Below, piece after piece: positions 54,107 to 63,016 of a DNA stretch of 64,000 bases (the stretch's first letter is position 1; the number at the start of each line of letters is the position of its first letter). The stretch lies in NCBI GenBank assembly GCA_015232395.1, contig JADFZT010000021.1:1-64000 (forward strand). The letters run 5' to 3'. A program made the translations under genes and the position numbers. The stretch is from Magnetococcales bacterium. Lineage in GTDB: Bacteria; Pseudomonadota; Magnetococcia; Magnetococcales; JADFZT01. The notes beneath the pieces were generated by a model, which worked only from the letters and a program-made list of their open reading frames with translations, was not told where the DNA came from and ran no database searches.

Positions 54107-54361
54107 ATGCGGCAACCCATTCGTTCCAGCCAATTCAAACGGGATGTCAAAAAAGCCATCAAGCGTGGCAAAGAGATGCAAAAGTTGCGGACCTTGATCT
54201 CTCTTTTGATGGATGGCGAGACGTTACCGGCGGAATATCTGGATCATCCATTAAAATGTAACTGGCAAGGCTATCGAGACGCCCACATTGAGCCGGATTG
54301 GCTACTGATCTATTACATTTTAATGGTTGGTTTGTATTGGCTTATTAATAGCAAAATGTAA
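54107..54361 (+). pseudogene. Truncated YafQ-like toxin
   Basis: 84 codons. The first ~70 follow YafQ (FKRDVKKAIKRG, LKCNWQGYRDAHIEPDWLLI). After WLLIYYI the sequence departs into LMVGLYWLINSKM, so the segment with the catalytic His (normally RTGSHSDLF) is lost. Two near copies of AAAATGTAACT (about 54252 and 54353) and an inverted TTACATTTTAATGG (about 54314) surround the break, pointing to a small rearrangement. Probably inactive. Confidence 0.8.
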
Positions 54362-54485
54362 CTTGACAGATTTTCAGGGCGCCAGTCTTGGAGTTAAATT
54401 GTGCCAATTTTTGAGCTGACCCCCAAGAAGAGCCTCTCAAGAGACTGTTCGGTGGATTTTGACCCCGTTTTTGTCTGTTCAATCA

Positions 54486-55322
54486 TCAGTCGATTTTGGA
54501 AAGCAAATCGGGATTGACCACCAATTGACGTACACCGTGGGCGTGGTCCTCCATGAATGCATTTTTGGCGCACCACTGACTGAGGCTATTGATGTCCAGC
54601 TTGGCGCAGTTGGGGCGGACGCTCCAAGAGACCTGCATGGGTGAGCAGCTCTGTTCACTGTAAGCAGGCCCTGTTGTGGAGCCCAAAAATTCCACAGGAG
54701 CACCCGTATTGTCAGGAATTGATTTGGCTTGATGTAAACCGTTGGCTTTGTGGCCGTCGTAGTTCATATCGTTAAAATTTAAAGCGGAAGCATCGTTCAC
54801 CACGGTAAAAACCTGAGTCTCCACACGCAGATTCGGATTGGCACAGCTTTGAGAGAGGCACGATCCAAGGCCTTTGCCCGGAGTGATGTCACAGGAGGAG
54901 TGGACCCAATGGACTTCGATGGTGTCTCCAGCCTGAACACCGGCACAGTTGTTGTTTTGGAGGGGGGTCAACTCCGATGGCGTGAGGGATTTGCTGGCCA
55001 CACATTGATATCCCCCACCGTGCCCATGATCTCCGGCACCGGCAAAAATGGAAAAATCCTTGGCCTTGTGTTCGGCATTGACGTGAAAATGAATGTTGCA
55101 CAAATTCAATGCCGTAAAATGGGGGGCCAAGGAAAAGGAACGCCTGTTTTTACCGGTTTTTTGATCTATATCTCTCGGTGTCTGGGGGCCATACCCTGTG
55201 CAAGCCACAGGAGTGACTGAGGCTGGTTGATCATCCTGGTGCTTTTCCCCTGCCAAGCCAGCCGTTGGGAGGTAGGCCAGGATGGAGAGTAAGGCTGAAA
55301 TGTTTATTTTTTTTGATTTCAC
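54486..55322 (-). CDS. Secreted delta-class carbonic anhydrase
   Basis: 278 residues from the GTG at 55322 (AGAAGG eight bases upstream); a longer start at 55406 would lie in MITE copy 2 and is rejected. Signal peptide (KKINISALLSILAYLP, cut near AG). The mature protein contains CNIHFHVNAEHKA with the two His ligands and several Cys. The delta class is best known from marine algae but also occurs in bacteria. It would speed CO2/bicarbonate exchange in the periplasm, supplying the DAB pump. Single gene. Confidence 0.85.
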   Translation of the reverse strand: MKSKKINISALLSILAYLPTAGLAGEKHQDDQPASVTPVACTGYGPQTPRDIDQKTGKNRRSFSLAPHFTALNLCNIHFHVNAEHKAKDFSIFAGAGDHGHGGGYQCVASKSLTPSELTPLQNNNCAGVQAGDTIEVHWVHSSCDITPGKGLGSCLSQSCANPNLRVETQVFTVVNDASALNFNDMNYDGHKANGLHQAKSIPDNTGAPVEFLGSTTGPAYSEQSCSPMQVSWSVRPNCAKLDINSLSQWCAKNAFMEDHAHGVRQLVVNPDLLSKID

Positions 55323-55398
55323 GATCTTTGCCTTCTCAGTCTGAAATTTATGGGAAAAAGGGGTAGGTGCCCACTGAAACGGTGTTTTTTTCAAAGAG

Positions 55399-55642
55399 AT
55401 ACCCATTCCGGTTCAGCAGGTGAGTCGAACAATAAACGTTTAGCCACAGAAGGGTACACAGAACACAGAGAAAACCAAAGTCGAGCCAAACTCATGCCCG
55501 GTAGTGGTCAGAGTCTTCAGCTGTTTTTCTTGCTTTTCCTCTGCGACCTCTGTGTTTTCTGTGTTCTCTGTGGCCGATTTTTCGGTTTTGAATGAAGTTT
55601 AAACGATGGCCTTAAGCGCATCGCTTGAACCAGAATTCGTAT
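55399..55642 (-). repeat. MITE-like repeat, copy 2 (244 bp), opposite orientation
   Basis: Right end TTGAACCAGAATTCGTAT (55625-55642) is the exact reverse complement of the left end of copy 1, apart from none of its 18 bases. The left end (ATACCCATTCCGGTTCAG) is more diverged. Same internal CACAGAG pair and core as copy 1. It lies 77 bp upstream of the delta carbonic anhydrase start, so it may carry or disturb its promoter. Confidence 0.85.
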
Positions 55643-55920
55643 GGTTGTCCGGCTTTGGTCAGCAGGGGAAAGCTTTTTCCGGTATCGCTGGCTTCTTCAT
55701 GGGAAAGGCTGAAATGAGGTGCTGCAAATCTGGTTTCGGAGTTTGTGCCGTCGTTTTGGACTCTTCCGATATTGATCCAAAAAAAATAGCGCCAAACCAT
55801 GCTCTTTTCCAGCTTCGCCATGTTTGGGGCGGCATTTCAAGGGGAAGCTTTTCAGTAGAGGGTTTGAGGAAGGCTGGCGTTGGGTGGGGGTAGGGAGAGT
55901 GGGGTGGTGGGAGGACAAAA
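55643..55920. other. Intergenic region between MITE copy 2 and the terminator
   Basis: About 280 bp without a convincing gene. No repeat or promoter recognised. Confidence 0.4.
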
Positions 55921-55950
55921 AAAACCGCCCCTTTCGGGACGGCTTTTTTT
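55921..55950. terminator. Bidirectional terminator after the cold-shock gene
   Basis: A 7-bp G/C stem (CCGTCCC with GGGGCGG on the minus strand, one G-U pair) and a GAAA tetraloop, flanked by A-runs and T-runs on both strands. Ends the cold-shock transcript and would also stop plus-strand reading. Confidence 0.85.
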
Positions 55951-55976
55951 TTAAACGACAGGCTTGACGGGTCAGC

Positions 55977-56189
55977 TTAGAGCGCGACCACGTTTTCGCA
56001 TGCGGCGCCTTTTTGACCGGCTACGACGGTGAACTCAACCGCTTGCCCTTCTTGCAAGGATTTGAAGCCCTCGCCGGAGATGGCTGAATGGTGAACAAAA
56101 GCATCGCCTTTGCCGCCATTACGCTCGATGAAGCCGAAGCCTTTGCTGTCGTTGAACCATTTGACGGTACCAGTTTCACGTTCTGACAT
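55977..56189 (-). CDS. Cold-shock protein (CspA family)
   Basis: 70 residues. RNP1 (KGFGFIE) and RNP2 (DAFVHHSAI) motifs and [14 protein letters not shown] at the start identify a CspA-type RNA/ssDNA-binding protein. Normal length. Preceded by a site with GGAG. A 5' leader likely exists but its structure is not readable here. Terminated by the stem at 55921-55950. Confidence 0.95.
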   Translation of the reverse strand: MSERETGTVKWFNDSKGFGFIERNGGKGDAFVHHSAISGEGFKSLQEGQAVEFTVVAGQKGAACENVVAL

Positions 56190-57097
56190 GATCTAAAACT
56201 CCTTCACGGTAAAAAGATGGGATTTGGCGTAATGTTGAGACAGAACCACGAGGGAGCCATGAATACAATGCATTTTGGATTTGTGAGTCCTGTCTTGGAT
56301 ACCGTTAAGGGGTCCTGGGGACAGCGACTACCAATTGAGGATTGCACGAAGATGGTGACCACGTAGGAGGCTATGTTTTCGATTACTGCCAGACTAAACA
56401 CAATTTCCCCAACCCTAACATTGCCAACTCATGGCTGTCAATCACCAAATGCATAGGCCTGAAAAAGAGGAGGGGGGCGATGGATGGTCTTTTTTGGGGG
56501 AAGCAAAATCAGTCCGTTCCGGCCTCAAAAACTCCAGACACCTGATTGTTTTTATGGAACTTCTTTAGTCTGTTGATATCATCTGTCTTTATTCCCACAC
56601 ACCTTGAAAGATCAGATGACCGATGCCAACCAGGCCCCCTCAATCTTTTTAAATCGAGAAAGAACGATGAGATAGGACCGGGTTGGTTTAGCCAAACCCA
56701 ATTGGATCGGCTGAGAGTCGATATGGGGCTGCACCATGGTCATCCTCTTTTTCGGTTAAGGGCAAGATCCAAACCATGCGGAGCCTGTTGCAATAGGCCG
56801 TTTTTGGTTTTGTTGTAGGGTGATGCAGCTTTCCATGAGTATCGCAACTGATTGGATATGAAGATGTTTTAAAAAAAATTCAGGCTTTCTCTGAAGGCCA
56901 AAATCGATGGATTGCAGCAAGCTCTCTGGTCGATGATGTCACCTGGAAAGTGAAATTCGTGATAGGGTGCGGGGGGAGTTTATGATAAAATTTGCCAGCT
57001 ATGCGGGTTCGAGTTCCAAATTCGCAATGCCCTGATGTTTGAACTGCAAAACAAGCTTGATATTGTTGGAATTATTTTGCCATGAGAGGGTCATGTG
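56190..57097. other. Long intergenic region with remnant palindrome
   Basis: About 900 bp without a convincing ORF (open frames are short and have poor sites). Holds GAGCCTGTTGCAATAGG (56781-56797), a one-change copy of the palindrome at 46412. Must contain the promoter and leader of the cold-shock gene and the promoter of the solute-binding protein. Confidence 0.45.
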
Positions 57098-57925
57098 ATG
57101 CCTATAAAACATCAAAAACATGTGCTGATGGGGCTCTTTTTTCTGTCTGCACTCGTTCTGTTTCAAAATATGGCTGCAGCTTGTACGTTGACGATGGGAT
57201 ACCGCACAAACGAACGGCTGCCACTGATCGGTAAACATCCAGATGCCTCGGGTCTCTACTCAGATCTGTATCGTAAGGCCGCCGAAAAGGTGGGTTGCAG
57301 TCTGGAGGTGGTGCGGCAGCCAAAAAAAGTGGTCCTTAAAATGTTGAAGGATGGCCGGATCGATTTTTACCCCGGCTTTAACTTTACCGAAAAGCGTGCT
57401 GTTTATACTTTTTATATCGAAAATGGCCTGCCAGGGGGGGATATCGGTGTGTCACACGCCGACTTGGCCGAAGTGACCGACCTGTCTCAGTTGCAAGGCA
57501 AAACAATGATCAGCGCCCTGGGAGCGCCAGACTTTCTTCAGGGAGTGACAGGGGTCAGGCTTAAGCAGCTTCCTGAGCTGACGACCAAAAAGGCGCTGTT
57601 CCTGTTGCAAAAAAAACGGGGTGATTTTTACATCTATAATCGGTCCAGCATTCATTATCTGTTGAAAACAGAACAGTTTTCCGGTCTGAAAACCCACCCA
57701 AACTGCTGTGGCGGGCAAAAGCCCCTCTACCTCGGATTTTCCAAAAATTCCCCCCACTTTGCCGGGAGTGCCAATCCGGATTTTGACCCGACACAAGCGA
57801 TGACTGCGGTTAATTATCCTGTCATCCTGGAGAAAGAGAGCCTTGCTTATCAATTTCAGCAAGCATTGAAAGAGATGGCTCTGAGCGGTTGGACAGAACA
57901 GCTTTATGCTCAATACTATCAATAG
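57098..57925 (+). CDS. Periplasmic solute-binding protein (SBP_bac_3 family)
   Basis: 275 residues from the ATG at 57098 (GAGAGG upstream; a GTG at 57095 is equally placed). Signal peptide (HVLMGLFFLSALVLFQN, cleavage near AAA). Polar amino-acid-type binding fold: TMGYRTNERLPLI, GRIDFYPGFNFTEKRA, and RGDFYIYNRSS. No permease genes nearby. It is 60 bp before the hybrid kinase gene and probably its periplasmic partner. Confidence 0.85.
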   Translation: MPIKHQKHVLMGLFFLSALVLFQNMAAACTLTMGYRTNERLPLIGKHPDASGLYSDLYRKAAEKVGCSLEVVRQPKKVVLKMLKDGRIDFYPGFNFTEKRAVYTFYIENGLPGGDIGVSHADLAEVTDLSQLQGKTMISALGAPDFLQGVTGVRLKQLPELTTKKALFLLQKKRGDFYIYNRSSIHYLLKTEQFSGLKTHPNCCGGQKPLYLGFSKNSPHFAGSANPDFDPTQAMTAVNYPVILEKESLAYQFQQALKEMALSGWTEQLYAQYYQ

Positions 57926-57985
57926 ACCAGATGAAAGTCAGTTGATATCAGTTACACCACATTTTTTGAAAAAGCAGGGAACATT

Positions 57986-60943
57986 TTGAGCTACAAAAAC
58001 AGAATGATCGTCGGTTTTGTTCTACTTATCACCCTGGTTCAGGCATTCATCATCGTGGTGGATACCAGCAGGGCCATCAATCTGCGCACTCAATTTCTCT
58101 ATCAACAGGGCAGGCTTTTAACCCAAAGTCTTGCCACCTCTTTGAGTGTTGCGGTGTGGAGTCTTGATGAAGAGAGTATCACCACTATTCTTGACGCCAT
58201 TGTCGAGGATCCAAATGTTCTCTCATCAGAGGTGACATTTGCTATGGAGTACTCCCCTGTCAGCGCCGGATCCACGAAAACCGCCCCTGAAAGTTTTACC
58301 GTTACAGCCGTCATTAAAACACCGAAATCCCTCGACCCGAACGAAGAGATCATCGGTCAGATTTCTATTGAAATCTCAAAGTCCTCCATTGAGGAGTATT
58401 ATCAAAAGCGTCTCCTCGAAGGCGCTTTTGAGCTGCTTCTGCTGCTATTTGTCAACGCCTTTCTGATCGTAAATATGATGCGTTGGATGATGCGGCCCAT
58501 GCTGCGACTTTCAGACGCCATGGAGCAGCTGGCCAAAAAAAATTATCGGGTTGAAATTCCCGAGCTTGGCAGAAAAGACGAAATTGGCAAAGTGGCGCGA
58601 GCTGTTCATATTTTCAAGAATAACGGCATTGAGCTGAAAAGCCTGCAAGAGTCCATGGCGGCGAAGATTGAGGCCCAAACCAAGGACATTACCATTGCCA
58701 AGGAGGAGGCGGAGGAGGCCAACCGCGCCAAAAGCGATTTTTTGGCCAACATGAGCCACGAAATTCGCACGCCGATGAACGCCATTATCGGTATGAGCTA
58801 TCTGGCGTTGCAGACCGGTTTGGACCCCAAGCAGAAGGATTATATCGACAAGATCCACACGGCCGCGAATGCCCTGTTGGGCATTATCAACGACATTCTG
58901 GATTTTTCAAAAATCGAGGCGGGAAAATTGGATATGGAGGCGATCCCCTTCCGCCTCAATGAAGTGTTGGACAATCTGGCCAACTTGATCAATGTGAAGG
59001 TCTGTGAGAAGGGGTTGGAACTCCTCATGGCGATTGATCCAAAAATTTCCAATGGACTCAAGGGCGATCCTCTGCGCTTGGGGCAGATTCTCACTAATCT
59101 GGTCAACAATGCTGTTAAGTTTACTGAGCGGGGGGAGATCGTTGTGCGTGTGGCCCAGCTGACCTCTGACGGGGAGCAGGTCACGTTGCAATTTTCGGTC
59201 ACAGACAGCGGCATCGGCATGAATGAGCAGCAGGTTGGAAAACTGTTTCAATCTTTCAGCCAGGCGGATGCTTCAACGACGCGCAAGTATGGCGGTACGG
59301 GGCTGGGGCTTACCATCAGCAAAAAATTGACCGAGATGATGGGTGGGAAAATTTGGGTGGAGAGTACCCCTGGTGAAGGCAGCTCTTTCCACTTTACCGC
59401 CATTTTTGGTGTATCGGCCGAGATCGCATCTGATAGTCAGGTTTCAGAAGTGGACCTGCGTGGCTTACGTGTGTTGGTGGTCGATGACAGTGTGACAGCT
59501 CGGGAAATTTTGGAGCAACTGGCAGAAAGCCTCTCTTTTCAGGTGGGCTCAGCCGCCAGTGGTGGGGAGGCTTTGGAGCTGATCCGTCAGGCCGATCACT
59601 CTGGAGAGCCTTTCAAACTGGTATTTATGGATTGGAAAATGCCGGGCCTGGATGGCGTTGAAACCTGCCAAAAATTGCAGTCGGATACCAGCCTGAAAGC
59701 GCCGCCGAAAGTGGTTATGGTGACAGCCTATGACCGAGATGAAATGTTGCGAAGCGCTCAAGATCAAGAGTTGGGCGGATACCTCTCAAAACCGGTAACG
59801 GCCTCCACCCTGCTGGATTCGGCCATGGTGGCGTTGGATTATGACAAACAGCAGAGCATGGCTGGTCCAACAGGGGATTTGGGGCTTGAAGCTGTCCAGG
59901 TCATCCGAGGCGCACGGGTTTTGTTGGTTGAGGATAATGAAGTGAACCAGCAGGTGGCTACTGAACTGTTGGAGCTGGCTCAACTGATCGTCACTGTCGC
60001 TGAAAATGGTCGAATTGGTGTGGAAAAAGTCAGGGCGGAGGCCTTTGACGTGGTGTTGATGGATATGCAAATGCCGGTAATGGATGGTTATGCCGCCACC
60101 CGGGAAATTCGTCAGGATCCCGCCTTTGCCGATCTGCCTATTATCGCCATGACTGCCAACGCCATGGCTGGAGACCGGGAAAAATGTTTGGCGGCTGGCA
60201 TGAATGATCATGTGGCCAAACCCATTGATCCCAAGGAGATGTATGGTTCCTTGGCCAAGTGGGTGAAGCCGGGGAAGCGGGAAGTGTCTTTGGAGCTGCA
60301 GCAACGTTTGGCGGAATCGGCGGCAGAGGCGAAGAGCGATCAACCACCACTGAACTTACCGGGTTTTGATGTCAAAAAGGCCTTGGAGCGTATGGGGGGC
60401 AACACCAAAGCTTTTCGTAAGACCCTGGGCAAGGTTGTGGAGGCGGAAAGTGATGCCATGGAGCGGATTCTACAGAGTTTGGATGCGGGAGACCGTGAAG
60501 GCGCTGTTCGTGGTGCCCATACGCTGAAAGGGGTTGCTGGCAATATCGGCGCAACCGCCCTGCAAGCTGTTGCAGGGGAGTTGGAGGCTGTGCTCAAAAA
60601 TGATCCTGGCTCACCTCCCGAGGGGTTGATGGTGCTGACGGGTCAACGCCTCGGGGAGGCCATGAGTACAATCCAGGCGACTTTACAGTCGGGTGGGGCG
60701 GTGTCGAAAAAATCGGCTACTGTCGATCGCGCAGCCGTTCAATCCCTGTTGGCAACGCTCCAGGAACAGATAGACAATTTTGATTCCGCTGCTGGAGAAA
60801 CCTGCGACAACCTGGCTGATCAGCTTCAAGGATCGCCTCTTCTGCGCCATGCCACGGACCTGGGAAAAGCGCTGAATGGTTACGAGTTCGATCAGGCTCA
60901 GGAGTTGGTTGGGGAAATGTTGGCCAAGCTTGAAGGGGGATGA
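57986..60943 (+). CDS. Hybrid histidine kinase with two receivers and an HPt domain
   Basis: 985 residues, TTG start with AGGGA six bases upstream. Order: membrane helix (7-27), periplasmic domain (28-150), second helix (about 153-172), HAMP (172-225), HisKA with His258 ([10 protein letters not shown]), HATPase, receiver 1 with Asp549 (FMDWKMPG), receiver 2 with Asp693 (LMDMQMPV), HPt with His845 (GAHTLKG). This is a full phosphorelay in one protein (BarA/TorS-like). The adjacent binding protein probably delivers the signal. The output regulator is elsewhere. Confidence 0.93.
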   Translation: MSYKNRMIVGFVLLITLVQAFIIVVDTSRAINLRTQFLYQQGRLLTQSLATSLSVAVWSLDEESITTILDAIVEDPNVLSSEVTFAMEYSPVSAGSTKTAPESFTVTAVIKTPKSLDPNEEIIGQISIEISKSSIEEYYQKRLLEGAFELLLLLFVNAFLIVNMMRWMMRPMLRLSDAMEQLAKKNYRVEIPELGRKDEIGKVARAVHIFKNNGIELKSLQESMAAKIEAQTKDITIAKEEAEEANRAKSDFLANMSHEIRTPMNAIIGMSYLALQTGLDPKQKDYIDKIHTAANALLGIINDILDFSKIEAGKLDMEAIPFRLNEVLDNLANLINVKVCEKGLELLMAIDPKISNGLKGDPLRLGQILTNLVNNAVKFTERGEIVVRVAQLTSDGEQVTLQFSVTDSGIGMNEQQVGKLFQSFSQADASTTRKYGGTGLGLTISKKLTEMMGGKIWVESTPGEGSSFHFTAIFGVSAEIASDSQVSEVDLRGLRVLVVDDSVTAREILEQLAESLSFQVGSAASGGEALELIRQADHSGEPFKLVFMDWKMPGLDGVETCQKLQSDTSLKAPPKVVMVTAYDRDEMLRSAQDQELGGYLSKPVTASTLLDSAMVALDYDKQQSMAGPTGDLGLEAVQVIRGARVLLVEDNEVNQQVATELLELAQLIVTVAENGRIGVEKVRAEAFDVVLMDMQMPVMDGYAATREIRQDPAFADLPIIAMTANAMAGDREKCLAAGMNDHVAKPIDPKEMYGSLAKWVKPGKREVSLELQQRLAESAAEAKSDQPPLNLPGFDVKKALERMGGNTKAFRKTLGKVVEAESDAMERILQSLDAGDREGAVRGAHTLKGVAGNIGATALQAVAGELEAVLKNDPGSPPEGLMVLTGQRLGEAMSTIQATLQSGGAVSKKSATVDRAAVQSLLATLQEQIDNFDSAAGETCDNLADQLQGSPLLRHATDLGKALNGYEFDQAQELVGEMLAKLEGG

Positions 60944-61045
60944 GCAGGGATCATTTTTTCGGGTTGAGCCAAAGTAGGTCATCTTGAAGTCGGAGATCGC
61001 TTTTTGGGCGTTTCAGCGACCAATCCATCAGAAAAGGAAGTCAAT

Positions 61046-62056
61046 ATGCGGGCAGTCGGGTATTCAAAGAGTTTGCCCATCGACGATGTTAAATCTTTGC
61101 AGGAGATCACGCTCCCTGATCCGCAACCAGGAACGCGTGATCTCTTGGTCGAGGTCAAAGCTGTTTCCATGAATCCGGTTGACACCAAGGTGCGTAAGCG
61201 GGCAGAGCCCAAGGAAGGTTACCGAATTCTAGGGTTTGATGCTTCCGGCATCGTGCGGGCAACGGGCTCTGAGGTGACGCTGTTTCAACCGGGTGACGAA
61301 GTTTTTTATGCGGGAGATCTCAATCGGCCTGGCACCAATGCTGAGCTGCATGTGGTCGATGAGCGGATTGTGGGGAAAAAACCCTCCTCCCTCTCTTTTG
61401 CCGATGCTGCGGCGCTGCCTCTTACGGCCATTACCGCTTGGGAGCTGCTGTTTGATAGCTTTGGTCTGGCTGAAAAGGGTGGCCAGGGGGATAGTCTGTT
61501 GGTGATCGGCGGTGCGGGCGGTGTGGGTTCGATGCTGACACAGCTGGCCAAACAGCTGACCGGTTTAAAGGTGATTGTGACGGCTTCCCGGGAAGAGACC
61601 AAAAAATGGTGCCTTCAAATGGGGGCGGATGGGGTGATTGATCATAGACAACCCCTGGGCCCTCAACTGGAAAAGATGGGTATCGTTCCCCGCTATGTGG
61701 CCAGTTTGACGGCAACGGATCAGCATTTTAAAGCGATCACGGAAATTCTCAAACCCCGGGGCGCAATTGCCATGATCGATGATCCGGACCCTTCTGCAAT
61801 CAATGTGATGGATCTCAAACCCAAGTCGCTGTCGCTACACCTGGAACTGATGTTTACCCGCTCGATTTTCGAAACGGAGGACATGATTGCCCAGCATGAG
61901 CTGCTCAATCGCGTGTCAGCCTTGGTTGATGAAAATCGCTTGCGTACGACCTGTAACCATCATGGTGGTGTTATCAATGCAGAAAATCTACGCCAAGCAC
62001 ATCGTCAGCAGGAAAGTGGCCGATCCATTGGCAAGACGGTTTTGGAGGGGTTCTGA
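61046..62056 (+). CDS. Zinc-type alcohol dehydrogenase-like / quinone-oxidoreductase-family protein
   Basis: 336 residues from [14 protein letters not shown] (AAGGA upstream). The MDR fold is clear: GroES-like part ([15 protein letters not shown]), then [17 protein letters not shown] as the NADP-binding loop. No structural zinc Cys cluster, so it belongs to the zinc-free quinone-reductase-like branch (YogA/ZADH-like). Substrate unknown. Single gene after the hybrid kinase. Confidence 0.88.
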   Translation: MRAVGYSKSLPIDDVKSLQEITLPDPQPGTRDLLVEVKAVSMNPVDTKVRKRAEPKEGYRILGFDASGIVRATGSEVTLFQPGDEVFYAGDLNRPGTNAELHVVDERIVGKKPSSLSFADAAALPLTAITAWELLFDSFGLAEKGGQGDSLLVIGGAGGVGSMLTQLAKQLTGLKVIVTASREETKKWCLQMGADGVIDHRQPLGPQLEKMGIVPRYVASLTATDQHFKAITEILKPRGAIAMIDDPDPSAINVMDLKPKSLSLHLELMFTRSIFETEDMIAQHELLNRVSALVDENRLRTTCNHHGGVINAENLRQAHRQQESGRSIGKTVLEGF

Positions 62057-62116
62057 CTGTGGTTCCAAAATGGTCCATTATGGTCTACTTTGGCTTTAAC
62101 CGAAGGAGAAGCCAAA

Positions 62117-62326
62117 ATGCCGGTCAACGTCAAAATATCGGATGAACTGGTTGCGGAGGCCAAACGGTTTGGCCGGGTCTATCACCGCTCCCTGCCCAAA
62201 CAGATTGAATATTGGTCCCGCATCGGCAAGATCGCTGAGGAAAACCCGGATCTGCCCTTTACGCTGATCAAGGATATTCTTCTGGCCCGTGAGGAAGAAG
62301 AGCATGAGGTGTATGAGTTTGGCTGA
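62117..62326 (+). CDS. ParD-like antitoxin
   Basis: 69 residues. ParD_like family pattern: MPVNVKISDELVAEAKRFGR then HRSLPKQIEYWSRIG, and an acidic end. GAAGGAG lies upstream. Two copies of ATGGTC(C/T)A (62072 and 62082 region) just upstream may be its operator. Shares one base with the RelE-type toxin. Confidence 0.85.
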   Translation: MPVNVKISDELVAEAKRFGRVYHRSLPKQIEYWSRIGKIAEENPDLPFTLIKDILLAREEEEHEVYEFG

Positions 62327-62598
62327 TGCGCATTCTTCAAAGCCGAATTTTCAAGATGTCCGTCAAGCGACTGCACCCCAACCAAAAAAAAGATCTGGAT
62401 GGCGCGGTGAAGACTATTGCGGACAATCCCCAATCCGGGGAAGCCAAGGTGGGGGATCTGGCGGGCGTTCGCGTGCACAAGTTTAAAATGGCCAAACAGT
62501 TGGCCCTATTGGCGTATGAGTGGAACGAACCGGAAGATGCCATCATTCTCCTGGCCCTCGGGGGTCATGAAAATTTTTATCGGGATTTAAAAAAGTAG
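62326..62598 (+). CDS. RelE-family toxin of the ParD-like pair
   Basis: 90 residues. RelE/StbE pattern: KMSVKRLHPNQKKDL, VGDLAGVRVHKFKMAKQ, LLALGGHENFYRDLKK, with the late His and Tyr/Arg of the active face. Overlaps the antitoxin stop, as expected for a type II module. No sign of damage. Confidence 0.86.
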   Translation: MRILQSRIFKMSVKRLHPNQKKDLDGAVKTIADNPQSGEAKVGDLAGVRVHKFKMAKQLALLAYEWNEPEDAIILLALGGHENFYRDLKK

Positions 62599-63016
62599 CG
62601 TCAATCTGGCTACAAGCCATGAAGAAATCAGATATCCACCGCCGAAATCACGACCACGATGGGTGGTTCCATGGTTGGGCGTGGAGTACCCGCCCTTCCC
62701 GCAGGGCGCGAGCGACCACGATGTTGCCAGCTGGGTGATGTGGTGGGGGATTCCTGGAACAACGATGTGTGCGATTCTGACTATGAGGGATTATAAACTA
62801 TTCTATGGTAGGGCAAAGAAAATAGGTAAGGTGTCCCCCGATTCCCCGATTCCCCCCGATTCCCCCGATTCCCCGATTCAAAGAAAATAGGTAAGGTGTC
62901 CCCCGATTCCCCGATTCCAAAATAGGTAAGGTGTCCCCCGATTCCCCCGATTCCTGGGTTGGCACCCCAAATTGGGCGGCCATACGAGATTTTCAGGAGG
63001 GACAGGAGGGGCAGGA
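62599..63016. other. Intergenic region holding the tandem repeat
   Basis: About 420 bp. The part to 62813 may hold the decayed end of a gene (a frame reading GDVVGDSWNNDVCDSDYEGL) but is not annotatable. The rest is the tandem repeat at 62814-62955. Confidence 0.45.
62814..62955 (+). repeat. Tandem AAATAGGTAAGGTGTCCCCCGATTCC repeat
   Basis: Three units of about 36-65 bases. Each starts AAAATAGGTAAGGTGTCCCC and continues CGATTCCCC(CGATTCC) in variable number. Starts near 62817, 62883 and 62919. The second unit is closest to the third, so copying by slippage or local duplication is likely. No spacers, so it is not a CRISPR array. The low-complexity frames here are not genes. Confidence 0.85.

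Noticed and set aside
54486-55406. Longer start of the carbonic anhydrase gene
   Set aside because: It begins inside MITE copy 2, and the GTG at 55322 has a good site and places the signal peptide at the N-terminus.
62814-62955. Possible CRISPR-like array
   Set aside because: Units follow each other without unique spacers and vary in length; no cas genes nearby.
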